64,000 nucleotides of DNA from Porphyromonas crevioricanis (GCF_900167225.1 NZ_FUXH01000010.1:1-64000); one strand, 5' to 3'; counted from the first letter of the stretch, positions 9,922 to 17,640 are shown. Program-made: numbers and translations. The notes: generated from the letters alone by a model not told the origin.

Positions 9922-10435
9922 TATACCATACGATTTAACAAAGATTGCCGGATTTGTGTTTGATATGGATGGAGTGATTAGTTGCTCGGTCGTCCCTATG
10001 ACAGCTGAGGGAGAAGCCCAGCGGACTCTGAATATCAAAGATGGTTACGCTCTGCAGTATGCAGCTAAGCAGGGCTATGTGTTGGCAATAATATCGGGAG
10101 GAGAAAGTCCTGCTATGCGTGAGCGGGCCAGATATCTGGGTATCCCTTATGTATATATGAGGGTGAGGAGTAAGCTCAATTGTTTGAAAGATTTGCTGGA
10201 TGCCACGGGGCTTAATCCTGAGCAATTGATTTATGTAGGGGATGATATTCCCGATTTGGAAATTATGCAGGCAGTTGGGTTGCCAGTAGCACCACAGGAT
10301 GCTGTCCCGGAGGTGAAAGCTGTTGCTGGCTATATCTCTCGCTATGCCGGGGGGCAAGGTGTTGTTCGCGATGTGATAGAGCAAACCCTCAAGGCACAAG
10401 GTCGGTGGGCCAATGGAGAAGGATGGGGATGGTAA
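9914..10435 (+). CDS. HAD phosphatase, KdsC-like
   Basis: A 173-residue HAD-superfamily phosphatase without a cap domain, resembling KDO-8-phosphate phosphatase (KdsC), which makes free KDO for lipopolysaccharide. Motif I is FVFDMDGVI (about residues 14-22), motif II the S of IISGG, a conserved K lies in RSKLNC, and motif III is VGDDIPDLEIM. The size matches KdsC (about 170-190). The frame opens at a GTG (9914) overlapping the preceding stop; the next in-frame ATG lies inside motif I, so GTG is preferred. Substrate is inferred from family only. Confidence 0.82.
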   Translation: MSSIPYDLTKIAGFVFDMDGVISCSVVPMTAEGEAQRTLNIKDGYALQYAAKQGYVLAIISGGESPAMRERARYLGIPYVYMRVRSKLNCLKDLLDATGLNPEQLIYVGDDIPDLEIMQAVGLPVAPQDAVPEVKAVAGYISRYAGGQGVVRDVIEQTLKAQGRWANGEGWGW

Positions 10436-10448
10436 AATAATGTGTGCT

Positions 10449-11036
10449 ATGTTGAAAGATTTTCTCTCGGATTATCAGATCGTTTTAGCTTCACAATCTC
10501 CTCGTCGCCGAGAGCTGCTCGCCGGGCTTGATATCCCATTTATCCAGATTTCTCTTCCTGACATAGAGGAGGTTTATCCCGATTCTTTGCCTTTGGAAGA
10601 AGTCCCTCTATTTCTTTCTCGTCTTAAGGCAACCGCTTACCGTGAGCGAATGCAGGCAAGTACTCTGTTGATTACGGCTGATACAGTTGTGATTATAGAA
10701 GGAGAGATTTTAGGTAAACCTCAAGATCGCAGCGAAGCCGAGAGTATGCTCAAAAAGCTCAGCGGAAAAGAGCATATCGTGGTGACCGGAGTGAGTATTA
10801 CTTCTCTTGAAAAACAGGAATCCTTTTCATGCTGCTCCAAAGTTTGTTTTGAGAAACTCAGCTCGGAAGAGATTGATTTTTATTTAGATCACTATCGTCC
10901 CTATGATAAGGCTGGAGCTTATGGAATCCAAGAATGGATTGGGTATGTAGGCATTCATCACGTGGAGGGGTCTTTCTACAATGTAATGGGGTTGCCTGTT
11001 CATTTGCTCTACCAATCCCTTAAAGACTTTGCATAA
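10449..11036 (+). CDS. Maf-like nucleotide pyrophosphatase
   Basis: Maf proteins hydrolyse non-canonical nucleoside triphosphates (or dTTP/UTP) to monophosphates. The product (195 residues from 10449) has the ILASQSPRRRELL-type signature (here VLASQSPRRRELLAG), the ITADTVV motif, LGKPQDRSEAESMLKKLSGKEH, and YDKAGAYGIQEW, which together define the family. Starts at 10413 and 10440 are possible but add residues overlapping the previous gene; the start is therefore uncertain by up to 12 codons. The downstream rpmH promoter is embedded in its last codons. Confidence 0.9.
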   Translation: MLKDFLSDYQIVLASQSPRRRELLAGLDIPFIQISLPDIEEVYPDSLPLEEVPLFLSRLKATAYRERMQASTLLITADTVVIIEGEILGKPQDRSEAESMLKKLSGKEHIVVTGVSITSLEKQESFSCCSKVCFEKLSSEEIDFYLDHYRPYDKAGAYGIQEWIGYVGIHHVEGSFYNVMGLPVHLLYQSLKDFA

Positions 11037-11059
11037 TTAAGAATTGATCCCTACCTTTG
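11028..11059 (+). promoter_or_regulatory. Promoter for rpmH
   Basis: TTTG (11028-11031), a 20-nt spacer and TACCTTTG (11052-11059) match the Bacteroidetes -33/-7 consensus exactly. The -33 box overlaps the end of the maf coding sequence. The transcript leader would be about 40 nt. Confidence 0.75.
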
Positions 11060-11102
11060 CACTTCAATACGGAAGATGTAAAAGCATAACTGATAAAAGA
11101 AA

Positions 11103-11258
11103 ATGAAAAGGACATTCCAACCTTCGAATAGGAAGCGTAAAAACAAGCACGGGTTTCGCTCGAGAATGGCCACTGCAAATGGTCGTCGGGTATTGGCTTC
11201 CAGAAGAGCCAAAGGACGTGCAAAACTCTCTGTATCTGACGAATACACGGTTCGTTGA
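11103..11258 (+). CDS. rpmH: 50S ribosomal protein L34
   Basis: A 51-residue, strongly basic large-subunit protein. It starts [22 protein letters not shown] and continues with the typical [19 protein letters not shown]. The ATG lies about 43 nt after a near-perfect promoter. Unlike the gammaproteobacterial arrangement it is not next to rnpA. Gene is short but the match to bL34 is unmistakable. Confidence 0.97.
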   Translation: MKRTFQPSNRKRKNKHGFRSRMATANGRRVLASRRAKGRAKLSVSDEYTVR

Positions 11259-11579
11259 TAGGAGATTGATCTGACTGCTAGGGAAGGCTTGTTATTTTTC
11301 TGACTTTCTTCCTTGGCTGTCGGATTTTCCATTTCCTCTGTTTCGACCTCTTGTTTGTAATTCTTTGTAATCCTTGAGGTCTCTTGGTGCCAACTTGCTC
11401 CTTTGAGGGGATGAGACCCGCAGAGTGTCGGGTGTTTGTGTGTATAGTGAGGTTGTGTGAGTAGGAAAATATAGCTTACTTTGCACTTCTGATGATTTGT
11501 GAGCCTCCTCAGTGATGCTATGGGTGTAGTGCCACAGGTATGTGATATTGGTAAACAAATAACGATAAGAAATAAAGAT
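11259..11579. other. Gap between rpmH and rpmB
   Basis: No gene is supported here. A weak hairpin (CCCG ... CGGG near 11429-11441) and an imperfect -7-like TTACTTTG near 11476-11483 may belong to the rpmB leader. The rest is unremarkable. Confidence 0.4.
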
Positions 11580-11837
11580 ATGTCTAAGATGTGTCAAATC
11601 ACGGGAAAGAAGGCTATGGTCGGCAACCATGTGTCGCACTCAAAGCACCGCACCAAGCGTTCTTTCAATGTGAATCTCTTTACCCGCAAGTTCTTTTGGG
11701 TGGAGCAACAATGTTGGGTTGTACTTAAGGTGTCAGCAGCAGGCTTGCGCCTAATAAATAAGATCGGTCTGGAAGCCGCACTCAGAAGAGCTGCAGAGAA
11801 AGGCTATCTGACCAGAATAAACACTATGGAGGCATAA
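11580..11837 (+). CDS. rpmB: 50S ribosomal protein L28
   Basis: An 85-residue large-subunit protein. [29 protein letters not shown] is the typical start of bL28, and the C-terminal [22 protein letters not shown] also fits. The ATG at 11580 is chosen over an upstream in-frame start that adds 27 unconserved residues. rpmG follows after 7 bp. Confidence 0.96.
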   Translation: MSKMCQITGKKAMVGNHVSHSKHRTKRSFNVNLFTRKFFWVEQQCWVVLKVSAAGLRLINKIGLEAALRRAAEKGYLTRINTMEA

Positions 11838-11844
11838 GGAGGCT

Positions 11845-12033
11845 ATGGCAAAGAAAGCAAAAGGTAATCGCGTACAAGTCATACTTGAGTGTACCGAGCA
11901 CAAGGAAAGTGGTATGCCGGGTACTTCCAGATATATCACTACTAAGAACAGGAAAAATACGACTCAGCGCCTTGAACTCAAGAAATACAATCCGATTCTG
12001 AAGCGCATGACCGTTCATAAGGAAATTAAGTAA
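11845..12033 (+). CDS. rpmG: 50S ribosomal protein L33
   Basis: A 62-residue basic protein starting [39 protein letters not shown] and ending [15 protein letters not shown], both diagnostic for bL33. Only two of the positions where zinc-binding bL33 carries CxxC pairs hold cysteine-like context (a single C in ECTEH), so this is the zinc-free form. Tight spacing to rpmB and the next gene indicates one operon. Confidence 0.95.
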   Translation: MAKKAKGNRVQVILECTEHKESGMPGTSRYITTKNRKNTTQRLELKKYNPILKRMTVHKEIK

Positions 12034-12049
12034 GAGGAGGTTTTGACTC

Positions 12050-12199
12050 ATGGCAAAGAAAGCAGTTGCTACGTTTAAGCAAGGGGAGAGCCGTTCCTAT
12101 TCGAAAGTAATTAAGATGGTGAAGTCTCCCAAGACTGGTGCCTATACTTTCCAGGAAGAAATGGTTCCCAACGATATGGTGAAAGATGTTCTTAAGTAA
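12050..12199 (+). CDS. DUF4295 small basic protein
   Basis: A 49-residue protein beginning MAKKAVATFKQGESRSYSKV and containing MVKSPKTGAYTFQEEMV. It is too short for most gene finders but lies 16 bp after rpmG behind an AGGAGG-like site (12033-12040). It matches what I know of DUF4295, a Bacteroidetes protein always found next to rpmB-rpmG and probably ribosome-associated. Function is unproven. Confidence 0.88.
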   Translation: MAKKAVATFKQGESRSYSKVIKMVKSPKTGAYTFQEEMVPNDMVKDVLK

Positions 12200-12291
12200 G
12201 AAAGAACCTTTTTGGCTTCCTTCTTCATGCTCTTTTTACGCTGAGAGCGAGTAAATGTGGTAGGCCAATTTATAGAAGGGATTATAGAGAG

Positions 12292-12330
12292 TTCCCCCTT
12301 TGCTACATGGTGGCAAAGGGGGAATTTTTG
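12292..12330 (+). terminator. Rho-independent terminator after the rpmB operon
   Basis: Perfect 12-bp stem TTCCCCCTTTGC (12292-12303) / GCAAAGGGGGAA (12313-12324), nine-base loop, then TTTTTG. It closes rpmB-rpmG-DUF4295 and marks the left limit of the core genome before the recombinase island. Confidence 0.9.
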
Positions 12331-12778
12331 CATAAGTACCGACAGTGTACTTGGTCAATGTTTTGATTACCGAGATAGTTAATAGGTACCCAAGTGTCTA
12401 TTCATGCCCTTTTGATCAGTCTTTTCAGAATGGTGTAATCAAGGAAAAAATGAGAGATACAAGGGATGGAGTTCAGGTATGGTAAGGAACTATCAGCGGA
12501 AAGGGCATTAGGGTGAGGATGGAAGGTAAGTGAATGAGAATGAGAGGGATTTTCGGAATTTTGCGATGGATTGCATTGGAGTGTAAAGAGCAGAAGATGT
12601 GGATTTATGCAGAAGTTCCGTTACCAAATCGTTAGTCCATTTCTCTAATGGTAACGAAGAGGCAAGAGAAAGTAACAGACGGAAGAGTGTTCGGTAATTC
12701 GCCTTTCTGTCGTTACGGTTCTTATTCTTTGTACCACAATGTTTTGCGTAGCTGAAAACGCTTCGGTAACGGGTAATT
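12331..12778. other. Gene-free leader of the recombinase island
   Basis: No coding frame is supported. From about 12615 onward it holds a cluster of GTTAC/GTAAC motifs in both orientations (near 12620, 12649, 12671, 12711 and 12764), including the inverted pair CGTTACCA / TGGTAACG. These may be recombinase or accessory-factor binding sites. Confidence 0.4.
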
Positions 12779-14029
12779 TTGCCCATAATAAAGAAGCGTA
12801 TGCAAACAGACAAATTCAAGGTGTTGCTCTACCTGAAAAAGAGCGGATTGGACAAGTCGGGACAGGCTCCGATAATGGGGCGTATAACTTACGGGCGAAC
12901 CATCGCCCAATTCAGTTGTAAACTCTCGTGCGACCCGAAGTTGTGGAATGCTCGTGAGAGCAGACTGAACGGCAAAAGCCGTGAAGCGGTGGCAACGAAT
13001 GGCAAGTTGGAACGCTTGCTTCTCTCGGTGCAGTCGGCTTATCGTGTACTTTGCGAGCGAGGAATTGCATTTACAGCGACAGACATCAAGGAGCAGTTCC
13101 AAGGGAGTATGCAAACTCAAATCACCTTTTTGGAACGATACGACCGAATGGTCAAGGAGATGGAGCAAAAGGTGGGCATCGAAATAAAGGCTACGACTAT
13201 GAGTAGTTACTATACTATCCGTAAATATTTGCAAGTCTTTATTGGAGAGAAGTACCACACGGCTGACATTCCTTTCGGACAGATGGAAGAAGATTTCTTG
13301 GAATGTTTGCAACATTATTCTGTTGGGAAGCTGGGACATTCGCAAGCCTACTATCATAAGATGGCATTAGCCGTGAAGAAAGTCTGCCGTTTGGCGTATC
13401 GGGAAGGATTAACCGAACGACAATTGTTCGCTCACATACAGATTGAACGAGGAGAGAACAAACAACCTCGTGCTTTGGATAGGGCTTCATTGGATAAGTT
13501 GCAGAGCTTGACTTTTGAGCCGTATGAGGTGGAGTTGGAAACCGCCCGCAATCTCTTTCTCTTTTCTTGCTTTACGGGTGTAGCCTATTGCGATATGATT
13601 GCGCTGAATCGGGAACACCTCTTTACGGATGATGAAGGGGCGTTGTGGCTAAAGTTTCGCAGGCAAAAGACCAATACCCTTTGTCGTGTGAAGCTCTTGC
13701 CTGAAGCAATTCGTTTGATAGAGCGGTATCAATCGGATGAACGTACCACGCTCTTCGCTCCCATTGCTTATCCTGCTTACCGTGTCCAGCTTAAAGCCCT
13801 GCAACCTCGGGCAGGTATCTCCATTCCTCTTTCGGCACACGTCGGTCGCCACACTTTTGCCACGCTCATAACGTTGGAACGAGGTGTCCCCATCGAAACG
13901 GTAAGCCGAATGTTGGGGCACAGCAATATCCAAACAACCGAGCGATATGCCCACGTTACCCCGAAGAAACTCTTCGATGAGTTCGAGCGGTTTCTCTCTT
14001 TCACCGAAGATTTACAACTCTCTTTGTGA
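12779..14029 (+). CDS. Tyrosine recombinase (IntDOT-like), copy 1
   Basis: A 416-residue site-specific recombinase. It has an N-terminal arm-binding domain (residues about 8-100), a SAM-like core-binding domain (about 115-210) and a C-terminal catalytic domain. The catalytic H354-x-x-R357 (HVGRHTFAT), H381 (LGHSN) and nucleophile Y390 (TERYAHV) are intact. The usual first arginine, in a TGLR-type motif, is missing: the sequence reads CFTGVAYCDM. IntDOT-type integrases of Bacteroides elements lack it in the same way, so the enzyme may still be active. The start at the ATG 12779 gives a complete arm domain. Confidence 0.92.
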   Translation: MPIIKKRMQTDKFKVLLYLKKSGLDKSGQAPIMGRITYGRTIAQFSCKLSCDPKLWNARESRLNGKSREAVATNGKLERLLLSVQSAYRVLCERGIAFTATDIKEQFQGSMQTQITFLERYDRMVKEMEQKVGIEIKATTMSSYYTIRKYLQVFIGEKYHTADIPFGQMEEDFLECLQHYSVGKLGHSQAYYHKMALAVKKVCRLAYREGLTERQLFAHIQIERGENKQPRALDRASLDKLQSLTFEPYEVELETARNLFLFSCFTGVAYCDMIALNREHLFTDDEGALWLKFRRQKTNTLCRVKLLPEAIRLIERYQSDERTTLFAPIAYPAYRVQLKALQPRAGISIPLSAHVGRHTFATLITLERGVPIETVSRMLGHSNIQTTERYAHVTPKKLFDEFERFLSFTEDLQLSL

Positions 14030-14054
14030 CATTCAAGAATATACCCTCAAAAGC

Positions 14055-14120
14055 ACCTAAGCTTTTCCGAGAAAGCAATAAAGCTTTTGTCCGAAAGCTT
14101 AGGAGCTTTGGGAGATAAAG
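14055..14120. repeat. 22-bp repeat units between the two recombinases
   Basis: Two successive 22-bp units (14055-14076, 14077-14098) and a degenerate third. The second unit is identical to the unit at 33692-33713 in the guaA upstream array, with 27 matching bases counting the preceding AAAGC. The segment is also imperfectly palindromic: AAAGCACCTAAGCTTT on the left faces AAAGCTTAGGAGCTTT on the right. Confidence 0.8.
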
Positions 14121-14152
14121 TAATTACCATTCATACAGCAGACGAAAAGATT

Positions 14153-15316
14153 ATGCGCAGTACCTTCAAAATCCTATTCTATATCAATAAGTACAAGACC
14201 AAGGCAGACGGCACAACAGCAATCCTCTGCCGTATCACCATAGACGGAGCGAACGTGGTGATAACTACAGGCGAAAGCACCACTCCCCACGATTGGAGCG
14301 TGAAGCGAAGGGAAACGACGGACAAGAAGACCAACCAACGCCTGCAAACCTTTCGGGAGGAAATCGAACAGGGGTACAACACCTTGCTCTACAAATATGG
14401 AGCGGTGAGTGCCGAGCTTCTGAAGAACTACTTGCAAGGCATCGGGAGAACTCCGACAACACTTCTCGCCCTTAGTACGGAGGAATTGAAAGCTCAACGA
14501 GAAAGCAAGAGTGAGGGGACGTATAGCAACAATCGGTGTTCAGACAGGCAACTCAATGCCTTTGTGCGAAGTCGTGGCGAGGAGGATATTCCCCTAACGG
14601 CTCTTACGATGAATTTCTTTGATGATTATCGTTTCCACCTGAAGAAGGAGGGCTACGCCCCTGCAACGATAAACGGGCATCTCTGTTGGTTGAGTCGGTT
14701 GATGTATCGAGCCGTCAGTCAAGGCACAATACGCTTCAATCCTTTTGAGAGGGCGAAGTATGAAGCCGTGGAGCGCAAATCTCGTTTCTTGAGCAAAGGC
14801 GATGTGGCAAAGCTCTTGGCATTCCCATTGCAGGACGAAGGGGCAGAACTAAGCCGAAGAATGTTTCTTTTCTCTGTCTTTACGGGTTTGGCATTTGCTG
14901 ACTTACAGAGCCTGCGAGCTTCGCAAATCGAAACGAACAGTGAGGGGAAGCGCTATATCCGCAAGGCAAGACAGAAAACGGAAGTGGAGAGTCTGATACC
15001 CTTGCATCCGATAGCGGAGCAGATACTTTCGCTTTACACTAAGGAGGAGAGCAAGGGGGATTATAAGATATTTCCCGATACGATGAGCAAGGGCAAACTA
15101 CTAACCCATCTCAAAGCCGTGGGCTTGGCGTGTGGCATTCGCACTCCGCTGGGCTACCACCTCGCTCGCCACAGTTTCGGCACGCTGACTTTGGAGGCAG
15201 GTATTCCGATGGAGAGCATTGCCAAGATGATGGGACACGCCTCCATCTCCAGCACGCAAATCTACACCCAAATCACCGACCAAAAGATTGCAAAGGATAT
15301 GGATAGATTGATATAA
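14153..15316 (+). CDS. Tyrosine recombinase (IntDOT-like), copy 2
   Basis: A 387-residue recombinase from the ATG at 14153; the longer frame opens at a TTG inside the repeat and is not preferred. Architecture matches copy 1: arm-binding domain (STFKILFYINKYKTKADG), SAM-like core-binding domain, catalytic domain with H336-x-x-R339 (HLARHSFGT), H362 (MGHAS) and Y371 (TQIYTQI). The first catalytic arginine is again replaced (VFTGLAFADLQSL). The two proteins are clearly diverged, so this is not a recent duplication. Paired integrases of this kind may act together on one element. Confidence 0.92.
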   Translation: MRSTFKILFYINKYKTKADGTTAILCRITIDGANVVITTGESTTPHDWSVKRRETTDKKTNQRLQTFREEIEQGYNTLLYKYGAVSAELLKNYLQGIGRTPTTLLALSTEELKAQRESKSEGTYSNNRCSDRQLNAFVRSRGEEDIPLTALTMNFFDDYRFHLKKEGYAPATINGHLCWLSRLMYRAVSQGTIRFNPFERAKYEAVERKSRFLSKGDVAKLLAFPLQDEGAELSRRMFLFSVFTGLAFADLQSLRASQIETNSEGKRYIRKARQKTEVESLIPLHPIAEQILSLYTKEESKGDYKIFPDTMSKGKLLTHLKAVGLACGIRTPLGYHLARHSFGTLTLEAGIPMESIAKMMGHASISSTQIYTQITDQKIAKDMDRLI

Positions 15317-15346
15317 AAAGGAATATTGTAGAGTTGGTATAAATAT

Positions 15347-15390
15347 AAGGAGCTTGCTTCATAAATACGAGCAAGCTCCTTTCTATTTTC
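15347..15390 (+). terminator. Rho-independent terminator after copy 2
   Basis: Perfect 12-bp stem AAGGAGCTTGCT (15347-15358) / AGCAAGCTCCTT (15370-15381) and a short U-rich tail TCTATTTT. It may also serve the converging hydrolase gene. Confidence 0.75.
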
Positions 15391-15477
15391 TCTATATGCG
15401 GTATCTATTTATGTTTACATACTGAATGTGTCAAGAGATTTTGCCGTCTATCTCATTTTTGTATCAGGAACCACTTT

Positions 15478-16404
15478 TTATTTTGTCCAACTTTGCACCT
15501 TGCGAATAAATAAAGACTGTTGATCAACAAACACATTATGAGAGCAATTATCCATATATATAACATTGTTTTTGCCTAATATATCTTGCAAGTTCTTGAT
15601 TTGATCAGGTGAATAGAGTCCATCGTCTTTTCCATACAGACCATAAATGTTCATATTTTTTGTCTTTAGATGTTTGATGTTTGCTGTAATGTCGATAGTT
15701 GTGTATTTTTCATTTGCCCAAAAACCTTTTACAGCCTCTGGCGAAGCCTGAGAAGAATACTTTATCAACAAGGAATCGGTCTTAAATTTCTCATAAATAC
15801 TTTGGGCTTCAGCCGTTGGATTCTTAGGATGATAAAAGCCATTTTGCATTGCGTGCATAAAGCAATAAGAACAATATTCAAGACTTGCGTTATCCATATT
15901 CTCAAGCATAGAAATATAGTTCAGATTTACGCTATCCTTCTTTGTTTGGTAAATATTTTTTGACTTTTGTAGAATAGTTTTAAACGACGATTGCAAAGAA
16001 ACAGGTGTCCCTACGAGAATAAGTGATTCTATTTTTTCAGGATATTTCTCAGCAAATAATGTCGCAATCACACCGCCAAAACTATGACCTATTAGCGTTG
16101 ATTTAGAAAGACCGTATTTTTGATAAATATAGTTTAAGTCATCAAAGGTTTCCTTGAAAGTGAATTGAGCAGAAGCTCTACTCCGTCCCTCTCCTCGTCT
16201 ATCATATACAATAACATAGAAGCCACGATCAGCAAGTTGTTGAGCGGTAGTGAATTCAAAATTTGCACTGTTATATCCAGGACCTCCATGAAGGAATATA
16301 ATAGCCCTATTCGTGTGATTCCCGAAAGTCTTGGTATAAAGATTCTGACTATAGGCAAACAATGTTGATAGTGCGAGTAGCGTTGTAAGCAAGATTTTTC
16401 TCAT
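15478..16404 (-). CDS. Secreted alpha/beta hydrolase (proline-iminopeptidase-like)
   Basis: A 308-residue protein with a signal peptide (residues 1-19, cleavage after FAYS-Q). The oxyanion motif HGGPG (39-43) and YDRRGEGRS (67-75) are typical of the proline iminopeptidase branch. The catalytic triad can be proposed as S108 (GHSFGG), D260 or D261 (GKDDGLY) and H289 (CSHNVF). The substrate is unknown. Its coding DNA is visibly richer in A+T than the flanking genes, consistent with acquisition as cargo of the island. It converges with the second recombinase. Confidence 0.82.
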   Translation of the reverse strand: MRKILLTTLLALSTLFAYSQNLYTKTFGNHTNRAIIFLHGGPGYNSANFEFTTAQQLADRGFYVIVYDRRGEGRSRASAQFTFKETFDDLNYIYQKYGLSKSTLIGHSFGGVIATLFAEKYPEKIESLILVGTPVSLQSSFKTILQKSKNIYQTKKDSVNLNYISMLENMDNASLEYCSYCFMHAMQNGFYHPKNPTAEAQSIYEKFKTDSLLIKYSSQASPEAVKGFWANEKYTTIDITANIKHLKTKNMNIYGLYGKDDGLYSPDQIKNLQDILGKNNVIYMDNCSHNVFVDQQSLFIRKVQSWTK

Positions 16405-16608
16405 ACTATTCGTAATTATTTATGAATAAATTAAGTATACGACCACTTACTCCGAATTGTTTAATTTCCGATATAGGAATCTTTCGACAATCAATGAGTT
16501 TCGTATATTTATTATGCAAGTATAGTTGTTTCTTGCGATGTTTTCAAGCGCTGAAAAGTCTATTAACACGACTTTAACAAATTAGCCTCTTCCGTATGCT
16601 TTATCTCA

Positions 16609-16902
16609 TTATCTCAGATAATTCTCTTTCAAAATTCGTTGCAGGTCAGATATGCGATAGAGTATTTTCCCCGCGATTTGGGTGTAGGGAATAATGCCCT
16701 TGTCCCGATAGTCCTGCAAGGTACGAGGACTGACGAAAAGGCGTTCGCAGACTTCTCGCCCCGTAAGGTAAATTTCTCCTCCGAACAGCGGACGGTGCGT
16801 TTGGGCAATCTCCCGAAGGCGTTTGCTCACTTCTTTGATGCCTGAGATGAGTTGTTTCATTTCGGGCGTTTCTTTGTCTACGATTTCGTGTTCCATAATC
16901 AT
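16609..16902 (-). CDS. Helix-turn-helix DNA-binding protein (excisionase-like)
   Basis: A 97-residue protein with an N-terminal helical segment and a MerR-type winged helix-turn-helix: EIYLTGREVCERLFVSPRTLQDYRDKGIIPYTQIAGKILYRISDL. This HTH_17 pattern is found in excisionases and small regulators of Bacteroidetes mobile elements. Its ATG overlaps the stop of the next gene upstream (ATGA, 16899-16902), so the two are co-translated. Role as recombination directionality factor is inference. Confidence 0.85.
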   Translation of the reverse strand: MIMEHEIVDKETPEMKQLISGIKEVSKRLREIAQTHRPLFGGEIYLTGREVCERLFVSPRTLQDYRDKGIIPYTQIAGKILYRISDLQRILKENYLR

Positions 16903-17177
16903 TGTATCTTTCGGTTCGACTTTTCGAGGAGTGCTTCCACATCCTCACGTTTGTAATAGCACTTATGCCCGATTTGGATAAAGGGTAACACGGACGTGTC
17001 CCGATAGTGTTGGAGCGTTCGCTTGCTGATGTTCAGTATTCGGCACACGTCCCCGTTGTGCAACAGGTCGGGGACTTCGGGTTTCGCGCCAAAATGTTCT
17101 CTCATGCAAAGAGCCAGTTCTTCGATGCTCTTTTTCAGTTCCTCCCAAGCGGAGGTGTCGATGGCGGTAAATCTCAT
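16899..17177 (-). CDS. Helix-turn-helix DNA-binding protein (excisionase-like), paralog
   Basis: A 92-residue protein from the ATG at 17177 (MRFTAIDTSAWEELKKS); an upstream start would add unconserved sequence. The helix-turn-helix reads LLHNGDVCRILNISKRTLQHYRDTSVLPFIQIGHKCYYKREDVEALL, parallel to its neighbour (RTLQxYRD, IPYTQI/LPFIQI), so the two arose by duplication. A minus-strand TACATTTG box (17218-17225) is about 40 bp upstream. Confidence 0.85.
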   Translation of the reverse strand: MRFTAIDTSAWEELKKSIEELALCMREHFGAKPEVPDLLHNGDVCRILNISKRTLQHYRDTSVLPFIQIGHKCYYKREDVEALLEKSNRKIQ

Positions 17178-17217
17178 ATCAATATCGTTTTTAATTGTCG
17201 TTTTTCTCTTTTCGGTG

Positions 17218-17225
17218 CAAATGTA
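17218..17225 (-). promoter_or_regulatory. -7 box TACATTTG before the HTH pair
   Basis: Matches TAnnTTTG on the minus strand, 41 nt before the HTH start at 17177. No TTTG -33 box at the expected spacing. Confidence 0.35.
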
Positions 17226-17234
17226 TGCAGCCAA

Positions 17235-17566
17235 ATCCTTGTTCTCTGACCTGATGAGATCAAAGGAAATCGCAGGAATTTACAGGCAAATGTATAAGTA
17301 AAACCTATCTGTTTTTAGAAGGGATTCCTTGCCTTTTCTCTCTGTTCCTCCGAATTCCTTGTAGTGGAATTTTCAGTTATTCGCAGCTTTCAGACATAGG
17401 AGAAGGAGGAGGCATACTTCGAGCATGTAGAGATATCAAGAAATTCGATAAATCAAAAGTGGTTGGAGGATAGGCGGACTTCAAGAGGGTAGGTAATCAA
17501 ACCTGAATATCGATAATGAAGAGGTAGTGAGTACTGTGTTATGCAAGGTCTTATATGTCTTATATC
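17235..17566. other. Gap between the island and fabD
   Basis: No gene, repeat or convincing attachment site is seen. The right limit of the island lies somewhere here. Confidence 0.4.
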
Positions 17567-17610
17567 GATAAAAAAGAGAGTGCTGTGAGCAAAACGCTAC
17601 AGCACTCTCT
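17567..17610 (-). terminator. Rho-independent terminator after fabD
   Basis: Perfect 12-bp stem AGAGAGTGCTGT (17575-17586) / ACAGCACTCTCT (17599-17610). Read on the minus strand it is followed by a TTTTTTAT tail, as expected for fabD, which ends at 17641. Confidence 0.88.
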
Positions 17611-17640
17611 TTGGTTTTGTTTGAATCCCTTAGTTTACGC

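Larger units (their letters stand above)
12620..17234. mobile_element. Remnant or minimal integrative element
   Basis: Two tandem tyrosine recombinases (+) at the left, an AT-rich hydrolase gene and two overlapping helix-turn-helix genes (-) at the right make up a block unlike its ribosomal-protein and fatty-acid neighbours. Bacteroidetes conjugative and mobilizable transposons commonly carry this kind of paired integrase plus excisionase-like genes. No relaxase, coupling protein, conjugation genes or flanking direct repeat could be identified, so it is either decayed or depends on another element in trans. Limits are approximate. Confidence 0.55.

Noticed and set aside
12331-17566. Flanking direct repeat (att sites) around the island
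   Set aside because: Reading both flanks by eye gave no repeat longer than a few bases; ends remain undefined.
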